Counted from the stretch's first letter, positions 21,376 to 30,290 are shown. The stretch: 38,721 nt of DNA from Oscillospiraceae bacterium (GCA_015063725.1 SVTP01000024.1:1-38721), one strand, 5' to 3'. Translations and numbers: made by a program. The notes: a model not told the origin generated them from the letters alone.

Positions 21376-23218
21376 ATACGGGAGGGATCTCTTCGGGCAG
21401 GTCCACTTCAAAGCAATGGTACCCCACCGGGAACCGCTCGTCGGTGCTCTCTTCAATGATCACCCAAAGGTATTCATCGCCAAACTCGATCCTGCCTTCG
21501 ATAGCGCCTGTATCAAAGACAAAAGCGCCATTCTCCTTGCGTGCGATCATCATCATAGAGGATTCGGTGGTGGTGCTTCCAAGGTAACTCTCATTATCGG
21601 GGTGAGGATAATAAGAAGTCAGAACGTATTGGAAATGCACGTCGGTGCGGTCATCCGTTGCGTTTTCAAAGGTGACGTAGGTAAATGCGGTCTCCCACTC
21701 TTTTTCGGTTCCGTCATCCCAATTGGTAAACTTGTACCACGTTTTGCCGACTGCCTTTTGATAGAGGTCCTCATCATTTGCACAAAGGGGCGTGTAGGTC
21801 AGGTCGGTAACGGTTCTGGAGTATTCGTTGGGGGTAAGATATGGGGGATAACAGACGTAATCGTCCTCAAAGATCTCCACCTGTTCTGCATAAGTGATCT
21901 TTTTGATCTTGTCGTCGCGAATCAGGTAGCGATGCCCTTTTTGATTGAGGAACAAAGCATACAGCAGGCGAAATTCGCCGTTTTTGGTGACCTCGTACAC
22001 ACTGTTCTCAGTCTCGTAAACATTCCAACTGTCAATGTGAATATGTCGCTCTTCGTCAAGCCACATCTCTTCGCCCAGGAGGGACGACTCCAAAAGAACG
22101 GGAACACCATCCTTTTGGGTAAATACCGCTTCAATGGTGCAATCCTCACTCAAAAGCAGCAATTCATCCTTGCCATCACCGTTAAGGTCGATCTCATCGT
22201 ATCCAATGGGACTGCCACTATCCCAGTGCAGCACGTACAAAAGGCGAAGGTAATATTCGAATGCGGTATCATTGGGAAAGGTGAAAAGATCGTCATACTC
22301 GCCATTCTCCCAATCATTGGTGGCGAAGTCTGTCACGCAATCAGAGATCGCCTTAACTGTTTCACGAATAGCGGCATAGCTTGAAAAATCCGCTACGGGC
22401 AGGCTTTTGTCCTCGGACTTCTCTTCCAAAGGAAGATGCAGATAAGGCGCTTGCAATTTGAAGGTGACCTGAATGATCCCGTCCGCTAAGGTACTGTATT
22501 CCCAGTACAGCTCTGCAAAAGTATCGTCATCAATGGCTGTGCGCTTGCCATCCAGCATTTGGAATTTTTCTACGACCTCATATTTCTCGTTGTCATAAAC
22601 CTGACCGTAGACGGTTTCGTATACAATCTGAGCGCCCTCGATGTGGAAGGAAGAATAGGTGAATTCCCGAAGGCTGCCGCTCTCCTGTTTATGCATCGTC
22701 AAAAAGCGATTGCCTCTGGCAAAAAGGATGTGCGAATTGGCAAAAAAGATGTTGGGGTTGCCGTCACCATGAGCAGAAAGCAGAATGGGTGCGTCGCCAT
22801 CGATGGTAAAAATGGCTTTGACAGATAGGTATTTTGTAAACAGGATCAGCTCGGGCACGCCGTTGCCGTCGTAGTCGCGGTAGCCGTAGCCGTAAAGCGC
22901 GGCATTCTTGGCATCGGGGATTCCCCTGACAACCTCATAGACGGCTTGCATGATGGCGGTTTGATTCTCACCCATACCGTCGGTAACGGGAGCCACAAGT
23001 GCCTCTCCCTTTTGTTTAGCGGTCAAGAGCGTGGTGTATTGCGAAATAATATCCGCATACAACTCTTGGTAAGTCTTTTGCGGTTCTTCGGGGATTTGAG
23101 ACGTCTCAGTGGTCTCGGTGGCTCCTTGCGCGGGCGGAGTTTGTTTGCAGGCAACCGCCGAGAGAAGCATCGAAATCACCAAACAAAAAAGCACTGCGAT
23201 TTTGAATGTTTTTTTCAT
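21374..23218 (-). CDS. Predicted lipoprotein, unknown function
   Basis: The N-terminus MKKTFKIAVLFCLVISMLLSAVAC is a lipoprotein signal with the lipidated Cys at residue 24, followed by a Thr/Glu/Pro-rich linker to about residue 50. The remaining ~560 residues are soluble and probably extracellular, mostly beta-strand. Two calcium-loop-like stretches, DYDGNGVPELILF and DLNGDGKDELLLL, each start a short strand as in FG-GAP/VCBS-like repeats, suggesting two related modules. I recognise no catalytic motif. AAAAGGAG precedes the ATG. It has its own promoter and shares a terminator with the endonuclease gene. Homologs are probably clostridial surface proteins. Confidence 0.75.
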   Translation of the reverse strand: MKKTFKIAVLFCLVISMLLSAVACKQTPPAQGATETTETSQIPEEPQKTYQELYADIISQYTTLLTAKQKGEALVAPVTDGMGENQTAIMQAVYEVVRGIPDAKNAALYGYGYRDYDGNGVPELILFTKYLSVKAIFTIDGDAPILLSAHGDGNPNIFFANSHILFARGNRFLTMHKQESGSLREFTYSSFHIEGAQIVYETVYGQVYDNEKYEVVEKFQMLDGKRTAIDDDTFAELYWEYSTLADGIIQVTFKLQAPYLHLPLEEKSEDKSLPVADFSSYAAIRETVKAISDCVTDFATNDWENGEYDDLFTFPNDTAFEYYLRLLYVLHWDSGSPIGYDEIDLNGDGKDELLLLSEDCTIEAVFTQKDGVPVLLESSLLGEEMWLDEERHIHIDSWNVYETENSVYEVTKNGEFRLLYALFLNQKGHRYLIRDDKIKKITYAEQVEIFEDDYVCYPPYLTPNEYSRTVTDLTYTPLCANDEDLYQKAVGKTWYKFTNWDDGTEKEWETAFTYVTFENATDDRTDVHFQYVLTSYYPHPDNESYLGSTTTESSMMMIARKENGAFVFDTGAIEGRIEFGDEYLWVIIEESTDERFPVGYHCFEVDLPEEIPPV

Positions 23219-23319
23219 TTTCTTTTCTCCTTTTGTTATTCGGGCAATGCTCGCCCTCTACCCTAATAGACGGAAGTGGAAGTGGCGATATCACATATTT
23301 TCAAAAAAAATGTAAAAAC

Positions 23320-23348
23320 AGTATATCACATAAAAACAAGAATGTCAA
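23320..23348 (-). promoter_or_regulatory. Promoter of the lipoprotein gene
   Basis: Minus-strand TTGACA (23343-23348), 17 bp, TATACT (23320-23325), TGA before the -10. It lies about 100 bp upstream of the start codon, leaving an AT-rich leader. Confidence 0.85.
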
Positions 23349-23350
23349 CA

Positions 23351-23381
23351 AAATAAAAAAGCGAGTGCCCTGTGGACACTC
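23351..23381 (-). terminator. Second terminator downstream of tRNA-Pro
   Basis: GAGTG (23363-23367) pairs with 23377-23381, extended by CC/GG past a one-base mismatch. On the minus strand it ends GCTTTTTTATTTT. It stands directly before the lipoprotein promoter and would insulate it. Confidence 0.6.
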
Positions 23382-23430
23382 ACTTGGGTACGAGCGTCCA
23401 TAACGAAACTCCGCCATCGTGTGATAAACT

Positions 23431-23475
23431 AAAAAATCAGCAGTGTCAGTCCCCGATTTTTGGGACCGGCACTGC
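23431..23475 (-). terminator. Intrinsic terminator of tRNA-Pro
   Basis: GCAGTGTCAGTCCC (23440-23453) pairs with 23462-23475 with two weak positions. On the minus strand the stem is followed by TGATTTTTTAG. It starts 4 nt after the tRNA CCA end. Confidence 0.75.
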
Positions 23476-23478
23476 CGG

Positions 23479-23554
23479 TGGTCGAAGTGACAGGACTCGA
23501 ACCTGCAGCATCTAGCTCCCAAAGCTAGCGCGCTACCAATTGCGCCACACCTCG
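23479..23554 (-). tRNA. tRNA-Pro (anticodon UGG), CCA encoded
   Basis: A 76-nt cloverleaf reads on the minus strand. The acceptor CGAGGTG pairs with CACTTCG (one G-U). The D arm contains GGTAGCGC. The anticodon arm is CTAGC-TTTGGGA-GCTAG with TGG in the loop. The T arm has GGTTCGAGTCC, and the molecule ends with discriminator A and an encoded CCA. It is a single-tRNA transcription unit with its own promoter and terminator. Confidence 0.96.
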
Positions 23555-23575
23555 ATATTTTTTTGGAACGGGTAT

Positions 23576-23604
23576 ATTATAGCAGAAATTTGACAGAAAG
23601 TCAA
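23576..23604 (-). promoter_or_regulatory. Promoter of tRNA-Pro
   Basis: Minus-strand TTGACT (23599-23604), 17 bp, TATAAT (23576-23581), TGC before the -10. The start would be about 15 nt upstream of the mature tRNA 5' end. The -10 region and flank duplicate those of the GltS-type gene promoter. Confidence 0.88.
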
Positions 23605-23631
23605 GCCCTTTGAAAAGTTTTTTTGCCGGGT

Positions 23632-23657
23632 GGGGAGAAGCATTTTTGCTTCTCCCC
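23632..23657 (-). terminator. Hairpin after spoIIE
   Basis: GGGGAGAAGCA (23632-23642) pairs perfectly with 23647-23657 over TTTT, 8 bp beyond the spoIIE stop. On the minus strand the immediate tail is ACCCGGC before seven A residues, so the T-run is missing and termination may be incomplete. Confidence 0.6.
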
Positions 23658-23665
23658 TTTTACTC

Positions 23666-26161
23666 TTATTCTTCGTCGTTGACTGTGTCCTCGGCGGTGT
23701 CAGCATCAAGGATGCGCAAAGCAACCACCGAGCAATCGTCGTGCGTCTCGCTCTCGGCAGATCTGCGGCAAATGTGGTAAACGATCTCTTCGGGCGTTTG
23801 CGTAGCAGCTCCCGCAAGGTATGAGGTCAGCCATTCGCAGTCCTCGTCACCCTGCAGAATGCCGTCACTCACCATGACCACGGTGTCGCCCGCGCGCAGA
23901 GGGAACTCTGTTTTTTGCACGTCGAGGGTATTCAGTATCCCAATGGGGACCGTGCCTGCCTGCAGGCGGCGCACAACCTTGCCGCGCACCACAAAGCTGG
24001 GGGCGGCTCCGCTTTTGAGGAATGCCCCCTCCCCCGTCATCAGGTCGAGCTCCAAAAGGTCGACCGTGGACGAGCACTCCTTGGTGCTATCGTGTGCGCG
24101 CGAGGCAATCATATTGTTGAGCATACGCAAGGACGTTGCCGCACGATTGCCTGCACGCAGCATTTTTTCAAGAAAGACCGAGCACAGCCCCGAGGTCAGT
24201 GCTGCTTCCTTGCCCGATCCCATTCCGTCGCTGATGAGCGCGTAGAAATAATCCTTTTTGTTACAAAAGAGGTTGACACTGTCGCCACTCACGCCGCCGT
24301 CTGCCGAGACGTTGTTTTGCGCACTGATGACCGCGATCTTACGCTTGGCAGAAAGCACCATCGTGCTTACGCTCCCCTCCACCTCAAAGGTGGGAAAGCC
24401 AAGCTCCCTGCCGCACATCTCGCCAAGGTCGCTTCGCATGGTTTCAAAGGTGACCTTTGCCTCGTCGACCTCTGCTCCGCGAATGAGAATTTTGCGCATA
24501 CGGTTGCCAAACACCGTTACGCTTTCGGCACGCACGTCGGCATCCTTTAAGTATTCGGCAATCTTTTTGCTCAGCTCGGCATCCACCTCATATTCGCCAC
24601 CGTCCGCCTCAAGGGCATCGTTGATGATGTCCGCCGCCGACTCGTAATCCATTGCCACAATTTCGGTGCGGTTGTTGCGCAGCATCTCGCCCGTCAGGCG
24701 TGCGCAGTCGGCGTTGATGCGCTCAAGGATGCCGTCAATACGCGTGCATCTGCTTGAAAGCTGCTCGTCCACGTGCTCGTCGGATACACGTCCGCGCGTG
24801 TGCAACTGCGCAATGAGGTCATTGACCGCCCCCAGGGTTGCGGTGTATTCCAGCCCCCAACAAATGTTTTTGTTTGGGCAATCGTTGCAAAAGGCATCAA
24901 AGGAGCGATCGCACAAAAGGCGCAGATCGAGCGTTCCCGGTCGGCGGAAACGGTCGGAAAGGTTGTAAAAGACCTCGGAAAGCGAGGAAAACGCATCGGA
25001 AATGCCGCGAAAACGCTCATTCGAGTCGCGGTAGCGGATGCTTTCTACTTGCTGATGCTCCTGTGTGCTTTCTTCCTTTGTATCAGGCTCGCCCTCGGCG
25101 GTTGGAACAGATAAAAGAGATGTCTTCTGCACCACCACAAACGCCGTTGCCGCAAGGAGTGCGGCAGGCACCAGCGGCAAAAGGATGACAAATCCACCCA
25201 CGTATGCCGACCACGCAAGCATGGCAAGAACGGGCAGGAGCGTGGCGGTGGGGCTTTCCTTTTTGGTCTGCTTGAGAAAGAGCGCAACGAGTGCGGCAAG
25301 CAGGAACGCGGGGGCTTGTATTACCTCATAGGCAAGTCCTGCAATGCCTGCGGTCAAAATGCCCTGCACGGCGCTGCGATTGGCACAGACATAAAGCGTG
25401 AAAAAGAGTGCCGCCATGGGAGAGAGCGGAAAGGATAAAAGCGTGACGGTTCTTGCGGCATAGACAAGAGAGAACAGAAGTGCCGCCTCGGAGATGCCGA
25501 TGAGCCACTTGTTATCACTTCTCTTCTCCAGCGAAAGCGCAAAAACTGCTGTTGCCGCCACTGCCATCAGGATAATGAAAACCGCGGCAAACCAATCGTA
25601 AAATCGAAAGCCGCCCACAATTGCACGATGAAGCCCGAGAACGAGCGCGCACAGAGCCGCCGCTGACATGCGCAAAAGGATGCTCTCGCCAAAAATGCGA
25701 CTCCAAAAAGCCGCACGTGCGGCTTTTTTCTCACGCTTTTGCCATTCCTCGTCGGTCAGGGGAGCTTCCCGTTCGATACGCTCGCGCAAGCGCTTTTGCA
25801 AGGTCTTTGGCATTTCAAAGCGCGCATCGGGAGCATCGAATACCGCCGCCACGATAATGCGTAGGATCGCCGCCGCCAAATAGACACAAACGTAAAGCGC
25901 GGCGTTCTCCATATTCACAACGGCGGTAACGATCAATCCCACAAGCACTGCGGGGGTGTGCCCCGACGAGGCACAAAGGAGTGCAAGTCCCAAAGGATAT
26001 GTATCCAATATCAGTCCTGCCTGCCCAAACACCCAGCCTGCGCATCCCCAAAGGATCTCACAGAGCAGTCGCTGCAAGCGAGGAAGCCAAATATTCTCTT
26101 CCCCCTCGTTTTTTTCTTTTGTCTTTCGCATTGTGTATGCGCCCATTTTTTCTTCCTGCAT
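23666..26161 (-). CDS. spoIIE: Stage II sporulation protein E (PP2C-family phosphatase)
   Basis: SpoIIE sits at the asymmetric septum, interacts with FtsZ and dephosphorylates SpoIIAA to activate sigma-F in the forespore. The 831-residue product has the family layout. A multi-helix membrane region covers about 35-340, with a ~70-residue basic insertion (KTLQKRLRERIEREAPLTDEEWQKREKKAA) inside it. A central regulatory domain (about 380-590) holds CDRSFDAFCNDCPNKNICWG. The C-terminal PP2C domain has the metal-site DGMGSGKEAA and a late DGILQGDED. Length agrees with B. subtilis SpoIIE (about 827). AAGGAAGG precedes the ATG at 26161. Presence of this gene is the strongest sign that the organism forms endospores. 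Confidence 0.94.
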   Translation of the reverse strand: MQEEKMGAYTMRKTKEKNEGEENIWLPRLQRLLCEILWGCAGWVFGQAGLILDTYPLGLALLCASSGHTPAVLVGLIVTAVVNMENAALYVCVYLAAAILRIIVAAVFDAPDARFEMPKTLQKRLRERIEREAPLTDEEWQKREKKAARAAFWSRIFGESILLRMSAAALCALVLGLHRAIVGGFRFYDWFAAVFIILMAVAATAVFALSLEKRSDNKWLIGISEAALLFSLVYAARTVTLLSFPLSPMAALFFTLYVCANRSAVQGILTAGIAGLAYEVIQAPAFLLAALVALFLKQTKKESPTATLLPVLAMLAWSAYVGGFVILLPLVPAALLAATAFVVVQKTSLLSVPTAEGEPDTKEESTQEHQQVESIRYRDSNERFRGISDAFSSLSEVFYNLSDRFRRPGTLDLRLLCDRSFDAFCNDCPNKNICWGLEYTATLGAVNDLIAQLHTRGRVSDEHVDEQLSSRCTRIDGILERINADCARLTGEMLRNNRTEIVAMDYESAADIINDALEADGGEYEVDAELSKKIAEYLKDADVRAESVTVFGNRMRKILIRGAEVDEAKVTFETMRSDLGEMCGRELGFPTFEVEGSVSTMVLSAKRKIAVISAQNNVSADGGVSGDSVNLFCNKKDYFYALISDGMGSGKEAALTSGLCSVFLEKMLRAGNRAATSLRMLNNMIASRAHDSTKECSSTVDLLELDLMTGEGAFLKSGAAPSFVVRGKVVRRLQAGTVPIGILNTLDVQKTEFPLRAGDTVVMVSDGILQGDEDCEWLTSYLAGAATQTPEEIVYHICRRSAESETHDDCSVVALRILDADTAEDTVNDEE

Positions 26162-26194
26162 AATCTAACCTTCCTTGATTTTGTATTCTTTACT

Positions 26195-26229
26195 ATTTTA
26201 CTCCTTTTTGCGTGCGGAAAGTGTCGCAA
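26195..26229 (-). promoter_or_regulatory. Candidate Spo0A-dependent promoter of spoIIE
   Basis: Minus-strand TTGCGA (26224-26229) and TAAAAT (26195-26200) are separated by 23 bp instead of 17. A TGCGACA box (26222-26228), one change from the 0A box TTCGACA, overlaps the -35. B. subtilis spoIIE and spoIIG promoters also have long spacers with 0A boxes at the -35. This is an inference from short motifs. Confidence 0.35.
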
Positions 26230-26428
26230 ACGGTTGGTCGGTTTTGGGCTTTTGATGGCAATAAAAAGCAGAAAAGCGCAAAAGAAAGAAAATGCTCGCT
26301 CCTCTTGACACAAAAAAAGAAAAATCACCGCGCACTCTGACGAGTGGCGGCGATGTTTGTCGTGCGATTTTTGCACTCTTTTTTTGATTTTTTGTTCTTT
26401 TTGGTGGGAAAGATAACAAAAGAGCCAG
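26230..26428. other. Intergenic stretch upstream of spoIIE, no gene seen
   Basis: About 200 bp between the DUF2752 gene end and the spoIIE promoter region. It is purine/pyrimidine-skewed, with no ORF having a ribosome site, no tRNA and no strong dyad. It probably contains the distal part of the spoIIE control region. Confidence 0.4.
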
Positions 26429-26452
26429 CCGCAAATATGCGGTCAGCCCTTG
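26424..26452 (-). terminator. Weak terminator of the DUF2752 gene
   Basis: A short stem CCGCA (26429-26433) with TGCGG (26438-26442) directly follows the stop, and CTCTTTTGTT comes after it on the minus strand. Confidence 0.4.
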
Positions 26453-26898
26453 AGTGTGCGCATCGCATCCCAAAAGGGGACAAGATCCCCCGTAGGGTCA
26501 ATGCCCCAAAAGATCATCAGGACGTTGCGCAAAATAAAATAGGTTACCAAAACAGAGCACCCTGTAATCCAAACCCATTGTGGCAGAACGATAAGCGGCT
26601 CCTTTTTTTGAAAATACCGCACCCATGCCCACACGTCGAGGGCAAGGATGACAAAGCACATAAGAACAACAAAGGCGTTGTATTTGAGGGCGGCAACAAA
26701 ATCAAAGCGCAAAAGTGCCGCTATAGCTCTCGTTCCGCCGCAAAGCGGACAGTAGATGAAAAAACGGTGCATCAGGCATCCGCCAAGGATTTTGCCAAGG
26801 TATGTCGAAACCTTCATATAAAGCGGCATCAGGAGAGCGCCCAGCACAGCCACACCGTGCAAAGCCAAAAATGTTGGATGACGCAACTTTGTTTTCAT
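26443..26898 (-). CDS. DUF2752 family small membrane protein
   Basis: The 151-residue product has a central CPLCGGTRAIAALLRFDFVAALKYN motif, the DUF2752 signature (CPxCGGTRAxxALLxGDxxxALxxN). There are three to four hydrophobic segments: near residues 9-28, about 66-86 after the motif, and about 104-123. The function of the family is unknown; the two Cys of the motif are conserved. The start is taken as the ATG at 26898 because the family begins shortly before the first helix and GGTGAGGG lies just upstream, although spacing is tight. A longer frame to 27039 crosses the neighbour's promoter and is rejected. It is transcribed divergently from the DUF4190-like gene. Confidence 0.82.
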   Translation of the reverse strand: MKTKLRHPTFLALHGVAVLGALLMPLYMKVSTYLGKILGGCLMHRFFIYCPLCGGTRAIAALLRFDFVAALKYNAFVVLMCFVILALDVWAWVRYFQKKEPLIVLPQWVWITGCSVLVTYFILRNVLMIFWGIDPTGDLVPFWDAMRTLKG

Positions 26899-26928
26899 TC
26901 CCTCACCGCCTTTCTTTGTCTTATCTTT

Positions 26929-26957
26929 ATTGTAGCACAAAATGCGGCGTTTGAAAA
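26929..26957 (-). promoter_or_regulatory. Probable promoter of the DUF2752 gene
   Basis: Minus-strand TTTTCA (26952-26957), 17 bp, TACAAT (26929-26934), TGC before the -10. The -35 is weak. Confidence 0.5.
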
Positions 26958-26995
26958 GAGATATGGCAAAAAATTCATCTTTTTTTAAAAACAGA

Positions 26996-27025
26996 TTGAC
27001 AAAAACCTTTTTTTCATGGTATAAT
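26996..27025 (+). promoter_or_regulatory. Promoter of the DUF4190-like gene
   Basis: TTGACA (26996-27001), 18 bp, TATAAT (27020-27025), TGG before the -10. Confidence 0.85.
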
Positions 27026-27051
27026 AAATAAAAATCCACAGGAGGCTTTTT

Positions 27052-27510
27052 ATGAATAACGATTTTGATTTTACCTCTATGACATATTCTACAGTTTTTG
27101 CTGATGAAAAAAAGAAAAATAAAAACGGCTTTGCCATTGCCTCTTTGGTGCTTGGCATTGTCTCCCTGCTCTCCTGTTGCTGTGCTTCCACCGCCATCGG
27201 CATGCTTGCAATGGGCGCTTGTGCCATTCTTGCTATTGTTTTTGCTTTTGTTGCCAAAAAGAACGCAAACGGCAAAATGGATGCAAAAGCCGTTGCAGGT
27301 CTTGTGCTCGGTCTTGTAGCCATCGTTGTGATCCTCTGCTTTGCAGCCGCAGTGCTTGGCATTTTTGCAATGGTTGATACCTTGCCGCAGACGGAAATGA
27401 TGACCTTCCTTGAAGAGAATGTCAAGCCGATGATGGAAGGCAACGAGGCAAGCTACGATAAGATTATGGAAGCCGTTAAGGCTGTTTACGCTGCCAAAGG
27501 CGCAAAATAA
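27052..27510 (+). CDS. DUF4190-like small membrane protein
   Basis: The 152-residue product has a polar N-terminus (1-25) and two long hydrophobic segments, about 26-67 (GFAIASLVLGIVSLLSCCCASTAIG onward) and about 78-107 (AVAGLVLGLVAIVVILCFAA). They are linked by a KKNANGKMDAKA loop, the AxxSLVLGIxS...KxxAGLVLGxxA arrangement of DUF4190 proteins. A soluble C-terminal part of about 45 residues follows, rich in Met, Glu and Lys. Function is unknown. GGAGG lies 6 nt before the ATG, and it has its own strong promoter and terminator. Confidence 0.8.
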   Translation: MNNDFDFTSMTYSTVFADEKKKNKNGFAIASLVLGIVSLLSCCCASTAIGMLAMGACAILAIVFAFVAKKNANGKMDAKAVAGLVLGLVAIVVILCFAAAVLGIFAMVDTLPQTEMMTFLEENVKPMMEGNEASYDKIMEAVKAVYAAKGAK

Positions 27511-27520
27511 AAAAAGAAGA

Positions 27521-27558
27521 AAAAAGACCTTCGAGGGTTTTCCTTCGAAGGTCTTTTT
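27521..27558. terminator. Bidirectional terminator between the DUF4190-like gene and guaB
   Basis: A 14-bp stem AAAAAGACCTTCGA (27521-27534) with 27545-27558, with A-run and T-run on either side. It serves both convergent genes; it lies 6 bp beyond the guaB stop. Confidence 0.92.
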
Positions 27559-27563
27559 GTTTG

Positions 27564-29069
27564 TTAATTATTCTTGATCTCTTGGTTCTTTTGAATGACG
27601 TCATGTGCGCCACCCTCTACGATGCTGGTAGCAGAGACGAGCGTGAGCACTGCCTTTTGTTGCAGCTCGGGAATGGTCAGGGCACCGCAGTTGCACATGG
27701 TGGACTTGACCTTTGCCAAGGAAATGGCTACGTTATCCTTCAGGCTGCCTGCATAAGGCACGTAGGAGTCAACGCCCTCTTCAAAGGAGAGCTTCTTGTC
27801 GCCGCCAAGGTCATATCTTTGCCAGTTGCGCGCGCGTGCAGAGCCTTCTCCCCAATATTCCTTGTAGTAGGTACCGCCGATGCTGACCTTGTTTGAGGGG
27901 CTTTCGTCAAAGCGTGCAAAGTATCTGCCAAGCATAACGAAGTCTGCTCCCATTGCCAAGGAAAGCGTGATGTGGTGGTCGTGAACGATGCCACCGTCGG
28001 AGCATACGGGAACATAGATGCCTGTCTCCTCAAAGTATCTGTCGCGCTCGGCGCAAACCTCGATCAGTGCGGTTGCCTGTCCGCGGCCGATGCCCTTTGT
28101 CTCACGCGTAATGCAAATAGAGCCGCCGCCGATGCCGACCTTAACAAAATCTGCACCGCATTCTGCGAGGAAGCGGAAGCCTGCGGCATCAACCACGTTG
28201 CCAGCACCTACCTTGACGCTCTCGCCGTATTTTGCGCGGATCCACTCAATGGTTCTCTTTTGCCACTCGGAAAAGCCCTCGGAGGAGTCGATGCAAAGCA
28301 CGTCGGCGCCTGCCTCAACGAGTGCGGGAACACGCTCGGCGTAGTCACGGGTGTTGATACCCGCACCAACCACGTATCTCTTGCTTGCATCAAGCAGCTC
28401 GTTGGGGTTTTGCTTGTGGGAGTCATAGTCCTTGCGGAAGACCAGATAGCACAGCTGCCCTGCCTCATTGATGATGGGCAGTGAGTTGAGCTTGTGGTCC
28501 CAGATGATGTCGTTCGCCTCTTTGAGCGTGGTGCCCAATTTGGCGCAGACGAGCTTGGAGAAAGGCGTCATAAAGCTGCTGACGGGAGTGTTGGGCTCCA
28601 TGCGGCTGGGGCGATAGTCTCTGCCCGTAACAATGCCCAAGAGCTTGCCGTCGGGAGTTCCGTCCTCGGTGATGGCAATGGTGGAGTGCCCTGTTCTCTC
28701 CTTGAGGGCGATGCAATCTGCCATGGTTGCCGTGGGGGGAAGATTGGAATCGCTCTTAACAAAGCCTGCCTTGTAGTCCTTTGCGCGCTTGACCATCGCT
28801 GCCTCGTCGGCAACAGACTGCGAGCCGTAAATAAAGGAAACACCGCCCTCGGTTGCCAATGCAACTGCCAGTCGGTCACCCGAAACAGACTGCATAATGG
28901 CGGAAACCATAGGAATGTTCATCATAATGGCGGGAGTCTCCCCTTTGCGGTACTTTACCAAGGGGGTTTTGAGACTGACGTTTGCGGGCACACATTCGGA
29001 AGAGGAATACCCCGGAATGAGGAGATATTCATTGAAGGTATGCGAGGGCTCGTTGATAAAGGTTGCCAT
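27564..29069 (-). CDS. guaB: IMP dehydrogenase
   Basis: GuaB oxidises IMP to XMP with NAD, the committed step to GMP. The 501-residue product has the TIM-barrel catalytic domain split by a pair of CBS modules (about residues 105-225). The catalytic Cys is C319 in [15 protein letters not shown]-binding segments include VCSDGGI, and the mobile flap region contains [13 protein letters not shown]. The C-terminus includes [12 protein letters not shown]. Some local sequence differs from the better-known GuaB form (RYD rather than a canonical flap Arg-Tyr context), so it may be of the clostridial subtype. It has its own promoter; the pyr operon ends 105 bp upstream on the same strand with no obvious terminator, so readthrough is possible. 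Confidence 0.93.
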   Translation of the reverse strand: MATFINEPSHTFNEYLLIPGYSSSECVPANVSLKTPLVKYRKGETPAIMMNIPMVSAIMQSVSGDRLAVALATEGGVSFIYGSQSVADEAAMVKRAKDYKAGFVKSDSNLPPTATMADCIALKERTGHSTIAITEDGTPDGKLLGIVTGRDYRPSRMEPNTPVSSFMTPFSKLVCAKLGTTLKEANDIIWDHKLNSLPIINEAGQLCYLVFRKDYDSHKQNPNELLDASKRYVVGAGINTRDYAERVPALVEAGADVLCIDSSEGFSEWQKRTIEWIRAKYGESVKVGAGNVVDAAGFRFLAECGADFVKVGIGGGSICITRETKGIGRGQATALIEVCAERDRYFEETGIYVPVCSDGGIVHDHHITLSLAMGADFVMLGRYFARFDESPSNKVSIGGTYYKEYWGEGSARARNWQRYDLGGDKKLSFEEGVDSYVPYAGSLKDNVAISLAKVKSTMCNCGALTIPELQQKAVLTLVSATSIVEGGAHDVIQKNQEIKNN

Positions 29070-29104
29070 ATCGTTTCTCCTTGCTCTGTATTTATTAAGT
29101 ATAG

Positions 29105-29133
29105 ATTATATCACACGTCAAAGGAATTGTCAA
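29105..29133 (-). promoter_or_regulatory. Promoter of guaB
   Basis: Minus-strand TTGACA (29128-29133), 17 bp, TATAAT (29105-29110), TGA before the -10; 35 bp before the start codon. The leader is too short for a purine riboswitch. Confidence 0.88.
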
Positions 29134-29174
29134 TTGTATTTTTGACCAAAAATCCGCTTGCGTTTTGCCAATGC

Positions 29175-30266
29175 TTACACGTTTTGGTCAGCCTTTGCCT
29201 CACAGTAAAGGCAACGGTAAACGCCCTCCTCAGCATTGGTCAGCACAAATACGTGGGAAAGCTCCTGCTCAACAGCACTGATACAACGCGGGTTTTGACA
29301 TTTGATGACGTCAACAAGCGTCTTTTGGGAGGTCTCTTTTGGGGTATCCTTTTTTGCCTCATCCAACAGCTTTAAAATCAGCGCCATGCGCATGATCTTG
29401 CCATTGAAAACTTGCTTGAAATAGCACGCACGGGGGTCATCGTCAATGGCTACCGCGATCTCGTTGACGCGCGGCAGAGGATGCAGGATAGAAAGATCGC
29501 TCTTAGCATTCGTCAATTTATCGGGGGTGAGAATGTAGCTATCCTTGAGGCGCAGATATTCTTCCTCGCTGTCAAATCTCTCGCGTTGAACGCGCGTCAT
29601 ATAGAGGATATCAAGTTTGGGCATAGCTCCTACCAAATCGGTGGTCTCCTCATAGGGAATGGCGTTCTTTTCCATTACCTCGGTTTTGACGTAATCGGGC
29701 ACGCGCAGCTCCTTGGGAGAGATGAGCACAAATTGGATCCCCACATAGCGCGAGAGCGCCGCGATAAGCGAGTGTACGGTTCTGCCAAATTTGAGGTCTC
29801 CGCAAAGGCCGACGGTCAGGTTGGAAAGTCTGCCCTTCTCGCGCGAGATGGTGAGTAGATCGGCAAGCGTTTGCGTTGGGTGGTTGTGTCCGCCGTCTCC
29901 TGCGTTGATGACGGGAATGGATGCGTTCATCGAAGCCACCAAGGGAGCGCCCTCTCTGGGGTGGCGCATAGCGATGATGTCGGCATAAGAGGAAACGGTC
30001 TTTGCCGTATCTGCAACGCTCTCCCCTTTTGCCGCCGACGAGGAATTGCCGCCCGCGACCGAGAGGACGTTGCCGCCAAGCTCATACATTGCCGCCTCAA
30101 AGCTCAGGCGCGTGCGCGTGGATGGCTCAAAAAACAGGGTTGCCAGCTTTTTGCCGCGGCAAACATCGGCATACTTTTTGGGGTTGGCAATGATATCGTT
30201 TGCAACCGCAATCAGCTCGTCGATCTCCTGTGTGCTCAAATCACGAATATCAATCAGATTTCTCAT
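29175..30266 (-). CDS. pyrB: Aspartate carbamoyltransferase fused to a PyrI-type zinc domain
   Basis: PyrB condenses carbamoyl phosphate with aspartate. Residues 1 to about 306 are the catalytic chain, with the carbamoyl-phosphate loop [12 protein letters not shown] and the aspartate-domain segments [21 protein letters not shown] and HPLPRVNEI. After a short linker, residues 319-358 match the zinc domain of the regulatory chain PyrI: C323-x4-C328-x23-C352-x2-C355, the same spacing as C109, C114, C138 and C141 of E. coli PyrI. The N-terminal nucleotide-binding domain of PyrI is absent. In the two-subunit enzyme the zinc domain contacts the catalytic chain, so here it may stabilise the trimer or dock a partner without allostery. 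GGAG precedes the ATG. It is last in the pyr operon. Confidence 0.93.
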   Translation of the reverse strand: MRNLIDIRDLSTQEIDELIAVANDIIANPKKYADVCRGKKLATLFFEPSTRTRLSFEAAMYELGGNVLSVAGGNSSSAAKGESVADTAKTVSSYADIIAMRHPREGAPLVASMNASIPVINAGDGGHNHPTQTLADLLTISREKGRLSNLTVGLCGDLKFGRTVHSLIAALSRYVGIQFVLISPKELRVPDYVKTEVMEKNAIPYEETTDLVGAMPKLDILYMTRVQRERFDSEEEYLRLKDSYILTPDKLTNAKSDLSILHPLPRVNEIAVAIDDDPRACYFKQVFNGKIMRMALILKLLDEAKKDTPKETSQKTLVDVIKCQNPRCISAVEQELSHVFVLTNAEEGVYRCLYCEAKADQNV

Positions 30267-30290
30267 AATTTTTCTCCGTTTTGGGTGAGT

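Noticed and set aside
29070-29104. Purine riboswitch before guaB
   Set aside because: The promoter lies too close to the start codon to leave room for a riboswitch.
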